Shown here in pieces: positions 12,336-24,300 of a DNA stretch of 64,000 bases. Both the position numbers and the translations under genes were made by a program. The notes beneath the pieces were generated by a model that had not been told where the DNA came from, did no database searches, and saw only the letters and a list, made by a program, of their open reading frames with translations. This stretch comes from Tomocerus qinae (taxonomy: Eukaryota > Arthropoda > Collembola > Entomobryomorpha > Tomoceridae): the NCBI GenBank assembly GCA_020055645.1, contig CM034548.1, positions 12,152,001-12,216,000 of the forward strand, read 5' to 3'. How positions within the stretch are numbered: position 1 is the stretch's first letter; each line of letters starts with the position of its first letter.

Positions 12336-13618
12336 GAGTATTTCTCCTATTTGATATATTATAAAAACAGGTAGCCATATTATTGTGGCTCTTAAAATAT
12401 TATACTCATTTTACACAAAAACATTTTCAAAGTTGAATTACGTTTCAATTTCCTGATTATTGCATCACATGCACATAGTTTCAGAATTCCTGCAAATTGT
12501 AATAAATATTAGCAAGACTTTTTGTGTCTTCCGCCTCCTAAAGAGTATGACAGTCATTTAAGCTCAAAAAAGTGTAACGTGTAAAGTACTATCTCTAATT
12601 GACTCTAATTGGCTTATATATTTTACACTGACAAGCCTGAAAAAGGTATTTCATTGACATCTAAGTTTTTATAGATTACTATTAAAAGTCATGTTCACTT
12701 AAATTTTCTCTCAATGTCGAATTGTCTCTGGATAACCATATGGGTATCTATTCATTTGCTTTCGTAATACACTTACTCCCGTATTACATTTGCACTAGCA
12801 CTACGAAAAATAGGGATAAACTGGAGACATGGGGTGCATTGGACATAGGAATTATGGGACATGGGATTCCAATATTGTATAAGAGTATTAATATAAATTT
12901 GGACAATAAGATTGAAGAACAATAAAACCGATAAGAAAATATAATGCACGAGTTCGTGCTTCAGTGAGCACGAACAAAGCGACTCACTGATGCGCGAACT
13001 CGTCTATTGTTCGTGCTCAGTGAAGCCCGAACCCGTCTATTATATTTTCTTATCGGTTTTATTGTTCTCCAATCTTATTGTCCAAACTTGTATGAATACT
13101 ATAATACTTCTTGTGCAAATCTTGTATTCTTAAGCTGATTTCGATAAAAAAATTAATAAATGCAAACAGTGCTACAGAAAACCAGTAATTGTTGTTATTG
13201 CCCAAAATGTTAGTGAAGAAAGAAAGAACAAGGAAAAGGAGAAATGGTATTAACGAGATTGGCCAATCCTATTAATTACTTTCTGATAATAATAATATTA
13301 TATGAATTTGTAATTATTAATAAGGTGCTAAGTAGCCTAGCGGGCAGGCTTCGTTAACAAAAGTTTTCTATATAAAGACGCCAGCTGAGACATCAAAAAA
13401 CATTATAAATTTAAATGAAAAAATATATTAATAGTTTCGATTATTCTGCCGTTTCTCCCTATTTTGTGCGCCGGGAGCAGGTGTAACTAAGAGCAAGTGT
13501 CATGCCGGAGCAAATGTACTGTATTCTCCCTATACCTAGTCACCATTTCCCCAAAACGGTTTAAGATCATGGTAAAACAGATCATGGTAAAACAGTAAAA
13601 CAGAGAGCCAATACTTTA
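12336..13618. repeat. Unit 1-specific sequence with a foldback palindrome
   Basis: This sequence is absent from the matching place in unit 2. It contains an imperfect palindrome at about 12878-13110, whose arms of about 85-100 nt match closely (shared core AACAATAAAACCGATAAGAAAATATAAT, here split for length: AACAATAAAACCGAT then AAGAAAATATAAT) around a short central region. The arms also share GCACGAACA and TTTGGACAATAAGATTG. This is a typical foldback MITE structure. No gene is recognised. Confidence 0.7.
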
Positions 13619-14347
13619 TTTAATGGCCCGCAAGTACAAATAATATGTAGCCGACGGTTGAGGGACATCATTCAATTGATAAAATTTGAAAATTCGGTTG
13701 TTTTATCACAAAATATGGTAAAACCTGAAAATAACCGAATTTTCGGTAGTTTTATCACAAAATATGGTAAAACCTGAAAATAACCAAATTTTCGGTTGTT
13801 TTATCACAAAATATGGTAAAACCTGAAAATAACCAAATTTTCGGTTGTTTTATCACAAAATATGGTAAAATCTGAAAATAACCGAATTTTCGGTTGTTTT
13901 ATCACAAAATATGGTAAATCCCAAAAAACCAAATTTTCGGTTGTTTTATCACAAAATATGGTAAAACCTGAAAATAACCAAATTTTCGGTTGTTTTATCA
14001 CAAAATATGGTAAAACCTGAAAATAACCGAATTTTCGGTTGTTTTATCACAAAATATGGTAAAACCTGAAAATAACCGAATTTTCGGTTGTTTTATCGCA
14101 AAATATGGTAAAACCTGAAAATAACCGAATTTTCGGTTGTTTTATGCCAAAAAATGATGAATCTAAAAAAACAAACTATCATTTTTTAAGGATTTGAAAA
14201 TTCTGTCTGTTACCTACTATATATAAAACAAATGACCTATATGATTACCCGTATGTTAACGAAGTTCTATTTCTGGAAGCCTAAAAATTGTATGTTATTT
14301 CCCTCAACCGTCGGCTACATTTTGACTTGCACTTGCAGGCCATTAAA
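13619..14347. mobile_element. MITE-like element carrying a 49-bp minisatellite
   Basis: Terminal inverted repeats of about 45-50 bp bound the element: TTAATGGCCCGCAAGTAC at the left, and a right end ending GCAGGCCATTAA. Both share GTAGCCGACGGTTGAGGGA. The ends fit a TA or TTAA target. Inside, 13690-14152 holds nine full units and one partial unit of 49 bp (core TTTTATCACAAAATATGG), each containing the palindrome AACCGAATTTTCGGTT or a variant. One unit is shortened. There is no coding capacity. Confidence 0.8.
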
Positions 14348-15180
14348 AAAGTGCCTTTCAGCTTGACATTTAAAGGAATTATATTTCACTATAGAGAAGT
14401 TCTAGCTTTTAAAATCTTTTGTCAATCACTGGAATAAAAATATTTTTTTTAAATCCTTGAACTGTCTTTATATCTTCGTTTATCAATATTTCTGGACAAA
14501 AATAATAAAGCAAAACCTTAAATTCCAAACGAATGTGAAAGGCATGTGCATGTGTGTGTCGAATATCTTTTAAAATCCCCTTGCCATTAAAATTACAAAA
14601 TAACATCATAACGCAGTGTTTTCTAATGTAAAATTTATTGACTTCAGTATAAGTACTTGGAATGATAGAATAAATCCCTTTCACATAAAACATTTGTGAA
14701 ATTCGTTTCAAAGGAATCGTTGATGTTAACAGTTGAAAACACATTTGTTCCACAAACTGCGTAAATACTTCATTGACAAAAATATAAATTGTACGCATTC
14801 TACTCGGTGCGGTAGTGCCTTATTCATTGATTATTAAATATAGTTGCTGAATGTACCGTAACGCTTTTAATTGATTTAAAGTTATAGTCGTAATAATTTT
14901 TTTTTGATTCCTAGTATAAAAAAATTTTAAATAAAATTTAATATAAATGATTTGTACAACACAATACTGTGCAGACCAGAAGACTATGCACACTGCATAA
15001 AAATTAAATGTATACTTATACAGCAAAATTCCTAATTAGCTACATACTTCAATATAACATTCATTTTTAAAACTGAAAATTTTTATTATAATTTCTTTTA
15101 CGGAGACATAACTTTCTACCAATGCCTATGAACCGCCTTGTATTTTGAGTTACACATAAGCTTTAACGATTTATTATTTT
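14348..15180. repeat. Duplicated block after 5S, unit 1
   Basis: This block matches about 19680-20410. On the - strand both copies encode a related short protein stretch containing RMRTIY and EQMCFQ. In unit 1 the frame is open across 14409-14798 (129 codons) but is shifted relative to unit 2 after the shared LT, where about four bases differ. In unit 2 the ORF starts MPEEPPSRMRTIY and stops after 61 codons (19960-20145). This may be the relic of a small gene; no function is recognised. Confidence 0.65.
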
Positions 15181-15199
15181 AATGATTTATTACTAACTT

Positions 15200-18019
15200 T
15201 CATGCCCCAAATTTGGAAGGACCAAAAAGGCTATTTACTTGATAACAGAAAACTCAAGAGAGAAACGGTTTTGTAGCATAGCCATAATGCAGAGTAAGGA
15301 AGCAGAGCCATCCTCAAAAAATGTACAGTATTTATTCAACTTTCTCGCTTTTACGTAATACTGATGCGTAGAAATTAGAACTGCTTAAATGCTTTCCCCC
15401 TTTCAAAGAAGTAATTGTAAATTTGTTTTACGACATTAAGTGGCAAAGTGCAGATGTAAAGGCCGATATCGGTTTAACCTGCAGAATCTTTTTTGAGCAA
15501 AAAGTCATCCCGCAAACGATCAGGTAGTAAACGAAACGAACCAAAGAACCAGGGTATAGAGGCTTCTCCAGTATACCCAAAAATTATAAGCACATGTAGG
15601 AATGTGAATACTGAATTATTAAGTGTTCACGTGTATCTAATGCTACTGTTGCTAGCCGATGCTGCATGCTGGCTTGATTCGTGGTTCTACTCTACAGTGC
15701 ATTGATAGCTTTACATGTCTTCACATTTATCTAGTAGTAGTAGTAGTAACTATAATTTTCTACCATGGCCCCTTAATGAATGATATAATATATCGTACAG
15801 TCAATTATAAATGACATTAACATTATTAAAGTATATTATTGCCATTGATAAATATAATAAGTACAAATTCAAGCAATATTAATGCAAAATAAGCCATAAT
15901 TAAAAAATAAAACATTAGTATTGTTTTGTGCGAGTTTAGTTTTCGATTCTACGACATAATATCATTCATTAAGGGGCAATGGTAGAAAAATAGTTACTAG
16001 TGTAAATGTAAAGGCAATGTAAAGCTAGCAATGTACTGTAGAGTAGAACCATGAATCAAGCCAGCATGCAGCATCGGCTAGCAAAATAACCATTCAGGAT
16101 TGTATATTGTCCGGCCGAAATGAAAATTGTCCTGGATAAAACCAGGTTTGTCTATGGACGAAATTAATTTTGCCAACTATTGTCCTGGACGAAATTAATT
16201 TCATCCAGGAAGAAATTGATTTTGTCCAGTTTTAACTATCCATCATATTTCAACCCTGGTAGCATTAGGTAAACGTGAACACTTAAAAGAACTCACAATA
16301 GTCACTACGCCCATTCCTTTACATGCGCTTATAATTTTTGGGTGTACTGGAGAAGTCTCTCTACCCTGGACCTTTCGCTTACTACCTGAACCTTCGCCGT
16401 TAATTCACTCTACCTTTATTCAGTTTATTCAAGAGCAAGAGATTGAAAAAAGATGAGCCAGAAGAGCCAGAAATCTTTGATATTTATTGTGTTCGGTTCA
16501 TTGAGGACAACCTCTATCTCCTGGGCTGTGAGGAAGGATTATTCTCAAGAAGAAATGACCCTAAACAAAAATTAGACTATGTGGTTAAAATAGACGGAGT
16601 CGGAAAAGTCTATCAAATGGAATTTGTCACCAATCGGAACTTGGCGTTTATGATTGAAGGTAATTGATTGATGAGAGAAACCGACAGATTTCTAATAGAA
16701 ATGTATCTAAAATCTATTTCTCTGTGAATACATTTAAGGTTCCGATCAGCAAGTTATTGCCACATCACTTGACTTACTGAAAGCTTGTTCTCGAGCTGAA
16801 GCCTCTTCAAAACCCAAATTAAGCATCCTGTCTGCTTCCGAAATAAAACATTGCGATTTATTTGCTATCAGAACCACTGAAGAGGATGACATTGACATTT
16901 TTTCAGCTACTCAAAATCCTTATGTTGTATACATCTCATCTTGGAGTAATGATACTTTCGTTCACCGACAAAGTGTCGTAACAACCTGGTCTGTAGGTTG
17001 TATGTTACCTACAAAGGATTCTTTAATAATTGGAGTTAACCATATCAAGGATTTGCCAGTTTATAAATTGGATTTGAAAACTTTTAAACTTACTGGTAAG
17101 ATGATATCCTATTCTGTTGATTTGTGGTTTCTAAATGAAAAATAAATTGTTGTCATCTAATAATTTTGAATGTCTTCTTTAATTGATAAGCTAAATTGCA
17201 ATTTCAGGATTCCTCGATGAATCGGATCAAACCATGAAAGCTTTTCCCGACTCCAGCGATAATATGGGCAAAAGCGTAAAGGCAATTTTGGATGTTAGTT
17301 CGACAAATAAGACCAGTCCCGATAAAAGAAACCACATTGACGAATATTTGATCTACTCTCCGCAAAGAGCTGTTTTTGTTGACATTAATGGTCGACGTAC
17401 ACGATCCGAGGATATAGTTTGGGATTCACTTGGTAAACACGCCGGTGAGTAAATCATTAAACATTATTTTCTAAATAGACGTATTATTTTTAACTTGGTC
17501 TATTTCTTATTTTCGTAGTCTTCCGACATCCTTTCTTACATGTCTTACATTGGAAATATTCGGAAGTAATTGAGCTGTCTCACGATAGCTACACCTGCCG
17601 CCAGATCCAAAATCCTGACGGATCTTTGGCTGACCCAATGAAAATTATTCCAAAAAGCTCTTATTTAACTGACCGTTATGTAAAAAACGTAGATCCTCGC
17701 TTTATGGGTTTCTCAGATTCCCCGTCAGTGATTACATCATTTCTTACTCTTGATGACGATAACCAACCCGAGACACAGGTATTTTATACTCTAGCTATTC
17801 ATGTTATTATTACTAATTACTGCTACAGCAAAAAAGCAATAAATAAAGTACTGTATAATTACCCCTTAAAATATTTAATAGTTTCAAATGTGACATATTA
17901 CTTCTCCTATACTTATTACCTCCACAATTTAACATTCTCTACTCTACTCCAGTAGTGCAACTAATAAATTTTGTTGACTATATCAGCAGGTTTGCGAACT
18001 CGTGGAGGAGAGCGTTTAA
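15200..18019 (+). pseudogene. Truncated citron paralogue: PH relic plus five open CNH exons
   Basis: A second copy of the citron 3' half. The PH exon relic (about 15208-15360) has a one-base insertion shifting frame after WKD, then a TAG, plus a short extra stretch. The next exon is cut by a large palindrome. Beyond it the CNH part is open in five exons that copy the citron pattern: about 16424-16659, 16739-17095, 17208-17444, 17519-17778 and 17990-18019. All splice signals are usable and phases are kept. Landmarks are IEDNLYLLGCEEGLFSRR, GRRTRSEDIVW and the tail VCELVEESV. Length changes against citron are +21 nt in the second and +30 nt in the fourth of these exons, both multiples of three. 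No in-frame ATG precedes the first CNH exon, though TTTATTCAG at 16415-16423 is a good acceptor. It is either a pseudogene or a CNH-only gene spliced from an unseen exon. Confidence 0.75.
15490..16442. repeat. Large imperfect palindrome inside the paralogue
   Basis: The left arm, about 15531-15795, is inverted in the right arm, about 15955-16390. Shared words include GGCTTCTCCAGTA / AGACTTCTCCAGTA, CCCAAAAATTATAAGC, AAGTGTTCACGT, GCTAGCCGATGCTGCATGCT and CCCCTTAATGAATGATAT. The right arm carries an extra piece of about 170 bp (about 16087-16258) with its own subrepeats (GTCCTGGACGAAATTAATTT). The spacer is about 160 bp and A+T-rich. Inserted in the first CNH exon, the palindrome separates IKWQSAD-like sequence on the left from the IEDNLYL part on the right. 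Confidence 0.85.
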
Positions 18020-18730
18020 GTAGTCCCTGAGATTCAACCTATTCATTCCGATTTTATAAGTAATTCCAAGCAGTTTTATTTCAAACCCTGCATTATATAT
18101 TTTGAGGAACTTAGAGCTGTACCCTCTGTTTTATACAAATTGACAAAAAAGCAAAATATCTTAAAAAGCGATTGTACTCGTGCCGATAAACAATTTGTAC
18201 TGTATGTCGTGTAGATGTATCTAGGTAAGTCATTCTGTTATTCCGATGTTGTAAATTTTATAAACTAATGTTTCAATAATGTTTAGATCTATTTTAAACC
18301 CCTTATTGATTTAGACATGTATCGATTTAGACACATATCTGTAGTGTCACTACATTTTCCACTATCATAGCCAATGAAATTAATTCATTTTCTGTAGTTA
18401 GGGCACTTTAAAATTCTGCTTAATTATGTACATACAAGACGAAATTCAATGGAAAAATCGAGAACAACGAGAGAGTGAATCATCTTAAAAATATGAAAAT
18501 TTTTGATGAATGCATGAAACTGTACATTGTTAATATATGAGAAAAATTATTAAGATGTTAACGAGACATTTGCAAACACATCAATGAGGATCGACTAAAA
18601 ACTCATCCATACAGAAAATTGATATCAGTTCCCCAAAAACTTGAATCGTCAAAACAAATACAATAATATAGAACACAATGAATGTAATTGCCTAACCATA
18701 AATTAATTACAAATTAAAAATGAGCAAAAA
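18020..18730. repeat. Citron 3' flank duplicated in unit 2
   Basis: This matches 9926-10440, for example GATTGTACTCGTGCCGATAA and the segment just before the 5S gene. About 200 bp near 18400-18610 is not shared with unit 1. No gene is seen. Confidence 0.8.
18726..18730 (-). terminator. Pol III terminator of 5S copy 2
   Basis: A T5 run on the transcribed strand lies six bases after the 5S 3' end. Confidence 0.75.
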
Positions 18731-18736
18731 GTGAAC

Positions 18737-18854
18737 GCCAACAGCACCCGGGGTTCCCAGGCGGTCACCCATCCAAGTACTAACCGGGCCCGACGTTGCT
18801 TAACTTCAGTGATCGGACGAGAACTGGTGTGTTCAACGTGGTATGGCCGTTGGC
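18737..18854 (-). rRNA. 5S: 5S ribosomal RNA, copy 2
   Basis: This copy is identical over its 118 nt to the other two, with intact internal promoter elements and complementary ends. Again it lies just downstream of a citron 3' region, transcribed in the opposite direction. The flanks differ from copy 1 at many positions, so the identity of the gene itself stands out. Confidence 0.97.
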
Positions 18855-20680
18855 AAATGTTATAGCTTATTCCCCTGTACTTGTTTTACAAACACAACCG
18901 TCTTCTGTTGTATAACATTATTACATTATAATAATATATAGGTATATATGTAATCAAAATCATGTAAAAGTAATGAGTTTAGTGTTGAGACCCAAATCTC
19001 TCTGCGTATACTTATGAAAAATTTTTATTATGTTTTCTATAACTCAATGTACTGTAGGTAGTAGTAAGAGTAGTGTAGTTCAAATCTGTACAAAAATCAT
19101 TGTCTCCTCTCACGTTGAATTGGTCGAATTTCTACAAATAAAATTACAGAAACCAGGGTCAATTATAATGGAAATGAAATAAAAACCTAATTTTATTGTG
19201 AAATAATATATTTAGCAATGCTATTTCCTTATGCTTATACCTTAGATAGTGTTCATATTTCTTTTTTCCTGAATTATTGTCAAAATCTGGCAGCGATATT
19301 TCATCGAAATGGCAATTTAATTTAGTTACTACTTTTGTTATAAACTTTTATCCTATATTTGGCTAATGTTGCGGCAGGTTTCTTTGTTTGAATACAAAGC
19401 GTAGCTTTTTAAGTTCATGTTTTTGTATAACTATATTATTTGTTTTATTAAAATCATTGTCGAGGTTTAAAAATAGTTTTCGAAATGGAAAAATGATGGA
19501 ACGAAAAAGAGTTTATAGACGGATGTATACGATATATAGTCGGGGAAATTTTGTTGGGCAACAACACAACCTTACGCTATCTATGCTACAGTTACCCGGA
19601 CTTCATGAACAACTCCCAGGGTAAATTCGACTGTTATTTGCCAATCACATGTAAACCAGAGTATTTTCTCCAATTTAATATTTGACATTTTGTTTATTTC
19701 ACTAAGTATTATAATTTCTAGCTTTTGAAATATTTTGTGTCAATCATTAGTATAAATATAAAATTTAAAAAAATCATCGAACAGTTGTTATATATCTCCG
19801 TTTATCTGCATTTCTAGATAAATATAACGAAGTAAAACTTTAAATGCCAAATAAATGTGAAGGGCACGTGGGTGTCGGCAGTCGAATATCTTTTAACATC
19901 CTTTTGCCATTAAAAGAAAAGCATAACAATATAGCGCAAAGTGTTTTTTATCACAAAATTTATTGGCTGCAATAGAAATACTTGGAGTGATTGAATAAAT
20001 CATTATCACATGAAAAATTTGGAAATTTCGTTTCAAAGGGATCGTTTGTAAAAGTTAACGGTTGAAAACACATTTGTTCCACATACTCTGTCCCAGTTAC
20101 AAAAACATAAATTGTTCGCATTCTACTCGGTGGTTCTTCAGGCATTTATATTTAAAAACAATTTGACTAAATATGTCTTAACGCTTTATATTGATTTAAA
20201 GTTATAGTTTCAACACAAATAACAATTCCTGATACAAATAAATTTTTAAAATAAAATTTCATATAAATGATTTGTGCAGTAAACGCAATACGCAAAGAAT
20301 ATGCACATACTGCATAAAAATGAAATGTTTACTTGTAGCAAAATCCCTGACTTCCTAATTAGCTACATGCTCAAATATAACTTGTTCATTTTTAAAACTG
20401 AAAAATTTTAATTAACTTCCATGCCACAAAAATGGTCATTGTCTCAAATAGTATTAAGTAATCCCCAAAAAGTATTCTATAACCAGGCAGGCATTACATG
20501 TATTCAAAACTAAAAAAAATAATTACTTGGTGATTTTATAACATTTAAAAAGGCGAGATTTGTAAAATATAGCCATTTTAAGCAAACTTTGGCATTTTAT
20601 TGTAAATATTTATAACTAAAAAGTATTAAAAAGTAATGAAGGAAGTTCATAATCATAAAAATTATTACACAATTAAAAAT
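18855..20680. repeat. Unit 2 flank and tail of the tandem duplication
   Basis: 18855-19650 matches the 5S flank of unit 1. 19680-20410 matches 14348-15180. The two parts are adjacent here, whereas in unit 1 they are parted by about 2.9 kb of inserted elements. A 78-codon + strand ORF at 19388-19624 ends in QLPGLHEQLPG and is only partly kept in unit 1; no function is recognised. Confidence 0.75.
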
Positions 20681-20684
20681 GAGC

Positions 20685-20690
20685 AAAAAA
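20685..20690 (-). terminator. Pol III terminator of 5S copy 3
   Basis: A T6 run on the transcribed strand lies just beyond the 5S 3' end. Confidence 0.75.
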
Positions 20691-20696
20691 GTGAAC

Positions 20697-20814
20697 GCCA
20701 ACAGCACCCGGGGTTCCCAGGCGGTCACCCATCCAAGTACTAACCGGGCCCGACGTTGCTTAACTTCAGTGATCGGACGAGAACTGGTGTGTTCAACGTG
20801 GTATGGCCGTTGGC
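20697..20814 (-). rRNA. 5S: 5S ribosomal RNA, copy 3
   Basis: A third identical 118-nt copy. Its near flanks resemble those of copies 1 and 2: AAAAATGAGCAAAAA on one side, GGCAAATGCTTTAGCTTATT on the other. No citron sequence precedes it, so this is a shorter duplication unit. Confidence 0.97.
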
Positions 20815-21358
20815 AAATGCTTTAGCTTATTTCCCTGTACTTATTTTACAAACACAACTGTCTTCTGTTGTATAACATTATTACCTATAGGTATTAGGTA
20901 TGTAATCATGTAAAAGTAATGAGCAAACATTATTCCTTGCAAATCTTATAGGACCATTTGTTGCAATTTGTATTGGTACAAACAAATGTGAAAAAAATTC
21001 AAAATAATGCTTTTAGACTATGGCTCATTTTTACATGTACGTGAAATCCTTTGCAAATAATACCGGCTATTAGTATAGCTAAAAGATAATTGCATATGTA
21101 TTTATGTACCATGTAACTTTATGCCAACTAATTATTATCACAAATTGCTATGTGCAACAAAATAATTCGTTTCATGTTAGATAAATGACCATGACCTAAA
21201 CCTACCTAAAACGATTTGAGACATTGTGACCATGAAAAAAGTGGAAGAGCGGGATGTTAATTGCGCTAATTCACTACAAACAATTGTGTGTAATTGAGAA
21301 CATATATATGATATAATAAACAGTTGTAATAGTAGGCAGTGTACTGAATAAAAACACG

Positions 21359-24300
21359 ATGAGGGAAATCATGCTGGTCCAATTAAGCCGATCTTTGGGC
21401 GTCTGGAGAAATATGCCCGCCTTACTCATTACAGTAAGTAAACCTAATGGTTCTTTTTATTAATTAATATTATTGTTACCATTCATCGTAGTATATATTT
21501 TTTGCGCTTATGACTAGTTTGTAGACTCACCTTAACTTGAACTTCGCAACAAATCATCACATAATTAATAATTAAAGTAACAAATTAATTTTTAAACTTT
21601 ATGGAACTGTTCCTGAAGAATAAAAGTCTAAATTGTACAAGCATCCATAATAAATTTAAAAAATATTATAACTGTCAAGTTTTAGGGGACTTAAAAGTGT
21701 CATTAGTAATATATTTGGACAAATCCATTCATTTATGCAAAGCTGAACGATTAAAATTAGCTTTCTCGTCTCGTAATTTAAAAAATCTTATTTTGCACTG
21801 TGGGTGGAATAAAATTCTTTTGTATTTTTAGCATTTCTTGTCTTTCCTTGAATAGTCCAAGTAGCCCAATTAAGGGATACTTTTTACGACACGCAAAGTT
21901 AATATGTCCATTATTGGAGCGTAAAACAAGTTTGTATTTTCTAACTAAAACGCACAACCTACATAATAATATTATATAATTGGATACGATGGTTTATCGG
22001 GCGGCAGTGATAACAGTACAAATATAATAAGAACATCATTAATCCTTCAATGATAAAAATGCTCTTCATCTATAGAATGGGAACTGAAAATTGGTGGATA
22101 TCTCTAGATATTTCTGGTCAATGCGCAATAGCTGTCCATAAGGAATATCCATTAACGACTTCCAAAATGATACTTAAGTGTAGTTGATGGTGTAATGTAA
22201 ATGATGAGTTATGCTCATTAATTGCGCAGTAGGACTCCATAATTTTTAGACATCTCCATTCCTATTATCAATGTTATAATTGAAGCCTAGTAAATATGGC
22301 ACATATAGAGCGATCCATAACTCTATTAAATAATTCCCATTCATTTCCGTTGAAAGTTAATGTCATTGGCCCCTAACGGCGCCTGACTACAAGTTAATAA
22401 GGATAGAATTCTATTCAATATTCATGATAATGATGGTCATACTGTACAAATGACAGTCTTATCAAATCAAAATAAAATTTAAGAGACCGACACGCTGTAA
22501 ACGATCATGCAATTTCTCAATACGTTTTGGCTGGTTTGCATAAACAAGTATAAGGTTATGTATATAGTTAGTGGACTCAGGCTAGACAGGGATGGAAAAG
22601 TACACGAATAAATTACAAATTTGTTTTTCCTTATTGGCATTCACAAATTTCAAAATGTAAACTTCAATTGGATAATAATGTGAAAAGGGCATAGTGAACT
22701 ACAGATACTAATCTCCCTATATCATACTGTTACAACATCGCAAGAACAAAATACTACATTGTATTATCACGTAGTAAATTTTTTTAGAGCCGAATTAATA
22801 ATATCTGTAAAATTCAAATTGATTATATAAGATTGATTATTCAAAAGTCACTGAAAACAAATAATTTAAATATTCGCAGCTCCAAATTTTCCTGCCGGCA
22901 AAAATTACTTTAAAATATTATTTCTTCAGTTATTTTAAAAATCAAATTGTCCACATTTATACCTACAAACCAAGACTAATAGGCTTTCCATCAAGCTTTT
23001 CTAAAATTTATTAAATCAATCCTAAAAAGTAAATATCTTTGACCAAAAAATTCAAGGTTTTAGATATCTTTGTTGTAAAAGTCAAAATTTGTGGAAGACA
23101 AGCCTATTGTGCCACCACATGATCCATTGTCTTTCTAATGAATGGGCGAAAAGATGTTTTGGAACACTAATAAAACATTGACATAGTTGAATGATAAGAT
23201 AAATAGATGTCTTTAATATTAAGTGACATTTTCCTGCTTATACTCAATCCTGCGAAAAGGATTTTTACGAAGTAGACTTAAGTCGGCGTATTGATTTTTA
23301 AGCCTGATCAGTGTGGGTAGCCCCGTTTAGCTACTTGACAAAAAAATCATTTCCTGAAAACTTAGTTTAAAATAAAGACGCTGAGTATGTAAAATTTTTC
23401 TATTTTTGCTTGGGCTAGATGACAATTATAAAAAGGCAATGTGTTGTGTTATGTAATTACAAGTGATTCTGCGATACTAACTTTTCATGCAAATTTCCTG
23501 CTCGGGGAATTGAACTAATTTTCAGTAACTTAAGAGGCTGCTGGCTACTACGGAAAATTAAACGAGCCATGTCAAAAAGCTTGACTGCATTATATTAATT
23601 AATAATTAAGGCATCTTATTATGTACAGGTATTGCATGAAAATGCTATAACATTGTAACTGTCACATTGAGCATGAAACCTATGGCATGAAAGATATCTA
23701 ATAATGAATATACTAAACGCACCCATTACCCTGGCAGAAATATGGCGTAAATTGTAAATGGCGTAAATTACTATTACACATACCGACCTAACTATTTGTA
23801 CAAATATCGCTTAGGCTGCCGACTGTCTTGAGGGGAAAGAATAATTTTGGGTTTATTCTAAATTTTACGTTCTATATGTTTTTTGGCATTTCCGGTATAT
23901 TTTTGTATAATATGGTTATATATTAGATTATGAAGGCGTCTGATTTCACGCGCAAGATTTATATCTTCACACAACATCAAATTCCATACACGCCATGAAT
24001 GGTCGATTTAAGGACCAATAAGCATTCAGGGTAGACTTGATCCAACTAATTTCATAGGCTTAATAAGTAAATTTTGGGAATTTAGGGCATCAATTTGTTT
24101 TGTTAGCGTTGACGTTAACTATTACACATTTATTTAACGTTACAATAGACAAATTTTGCACCACACACCTTCCTCCACACTTTTGGGCACATGCATTCCT
24201 ATTTGGTTGGCCGTAGAGAATCGGGAGCATGGGAGGAATTTTCTGGTAATGTCCTTTTAGTAATCACCCGCTGGCCAACAAAACATTTACCCGACCTCAA

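Noticed and set aside
13804-14001. 65-codon - strand ORF with repeated IKQPK / CDKTTENLV words
   Set aside because: It is a translation of the 49-bp minisatellite; the period is not a multiple of three.
13690-14152. Regular direct repeats that might suggest a CRISPR-like array
   Set aside because: Units are adjacent with no unique spacers, lie inside a MITE with inverted ends, and the genome is eukaryotic.
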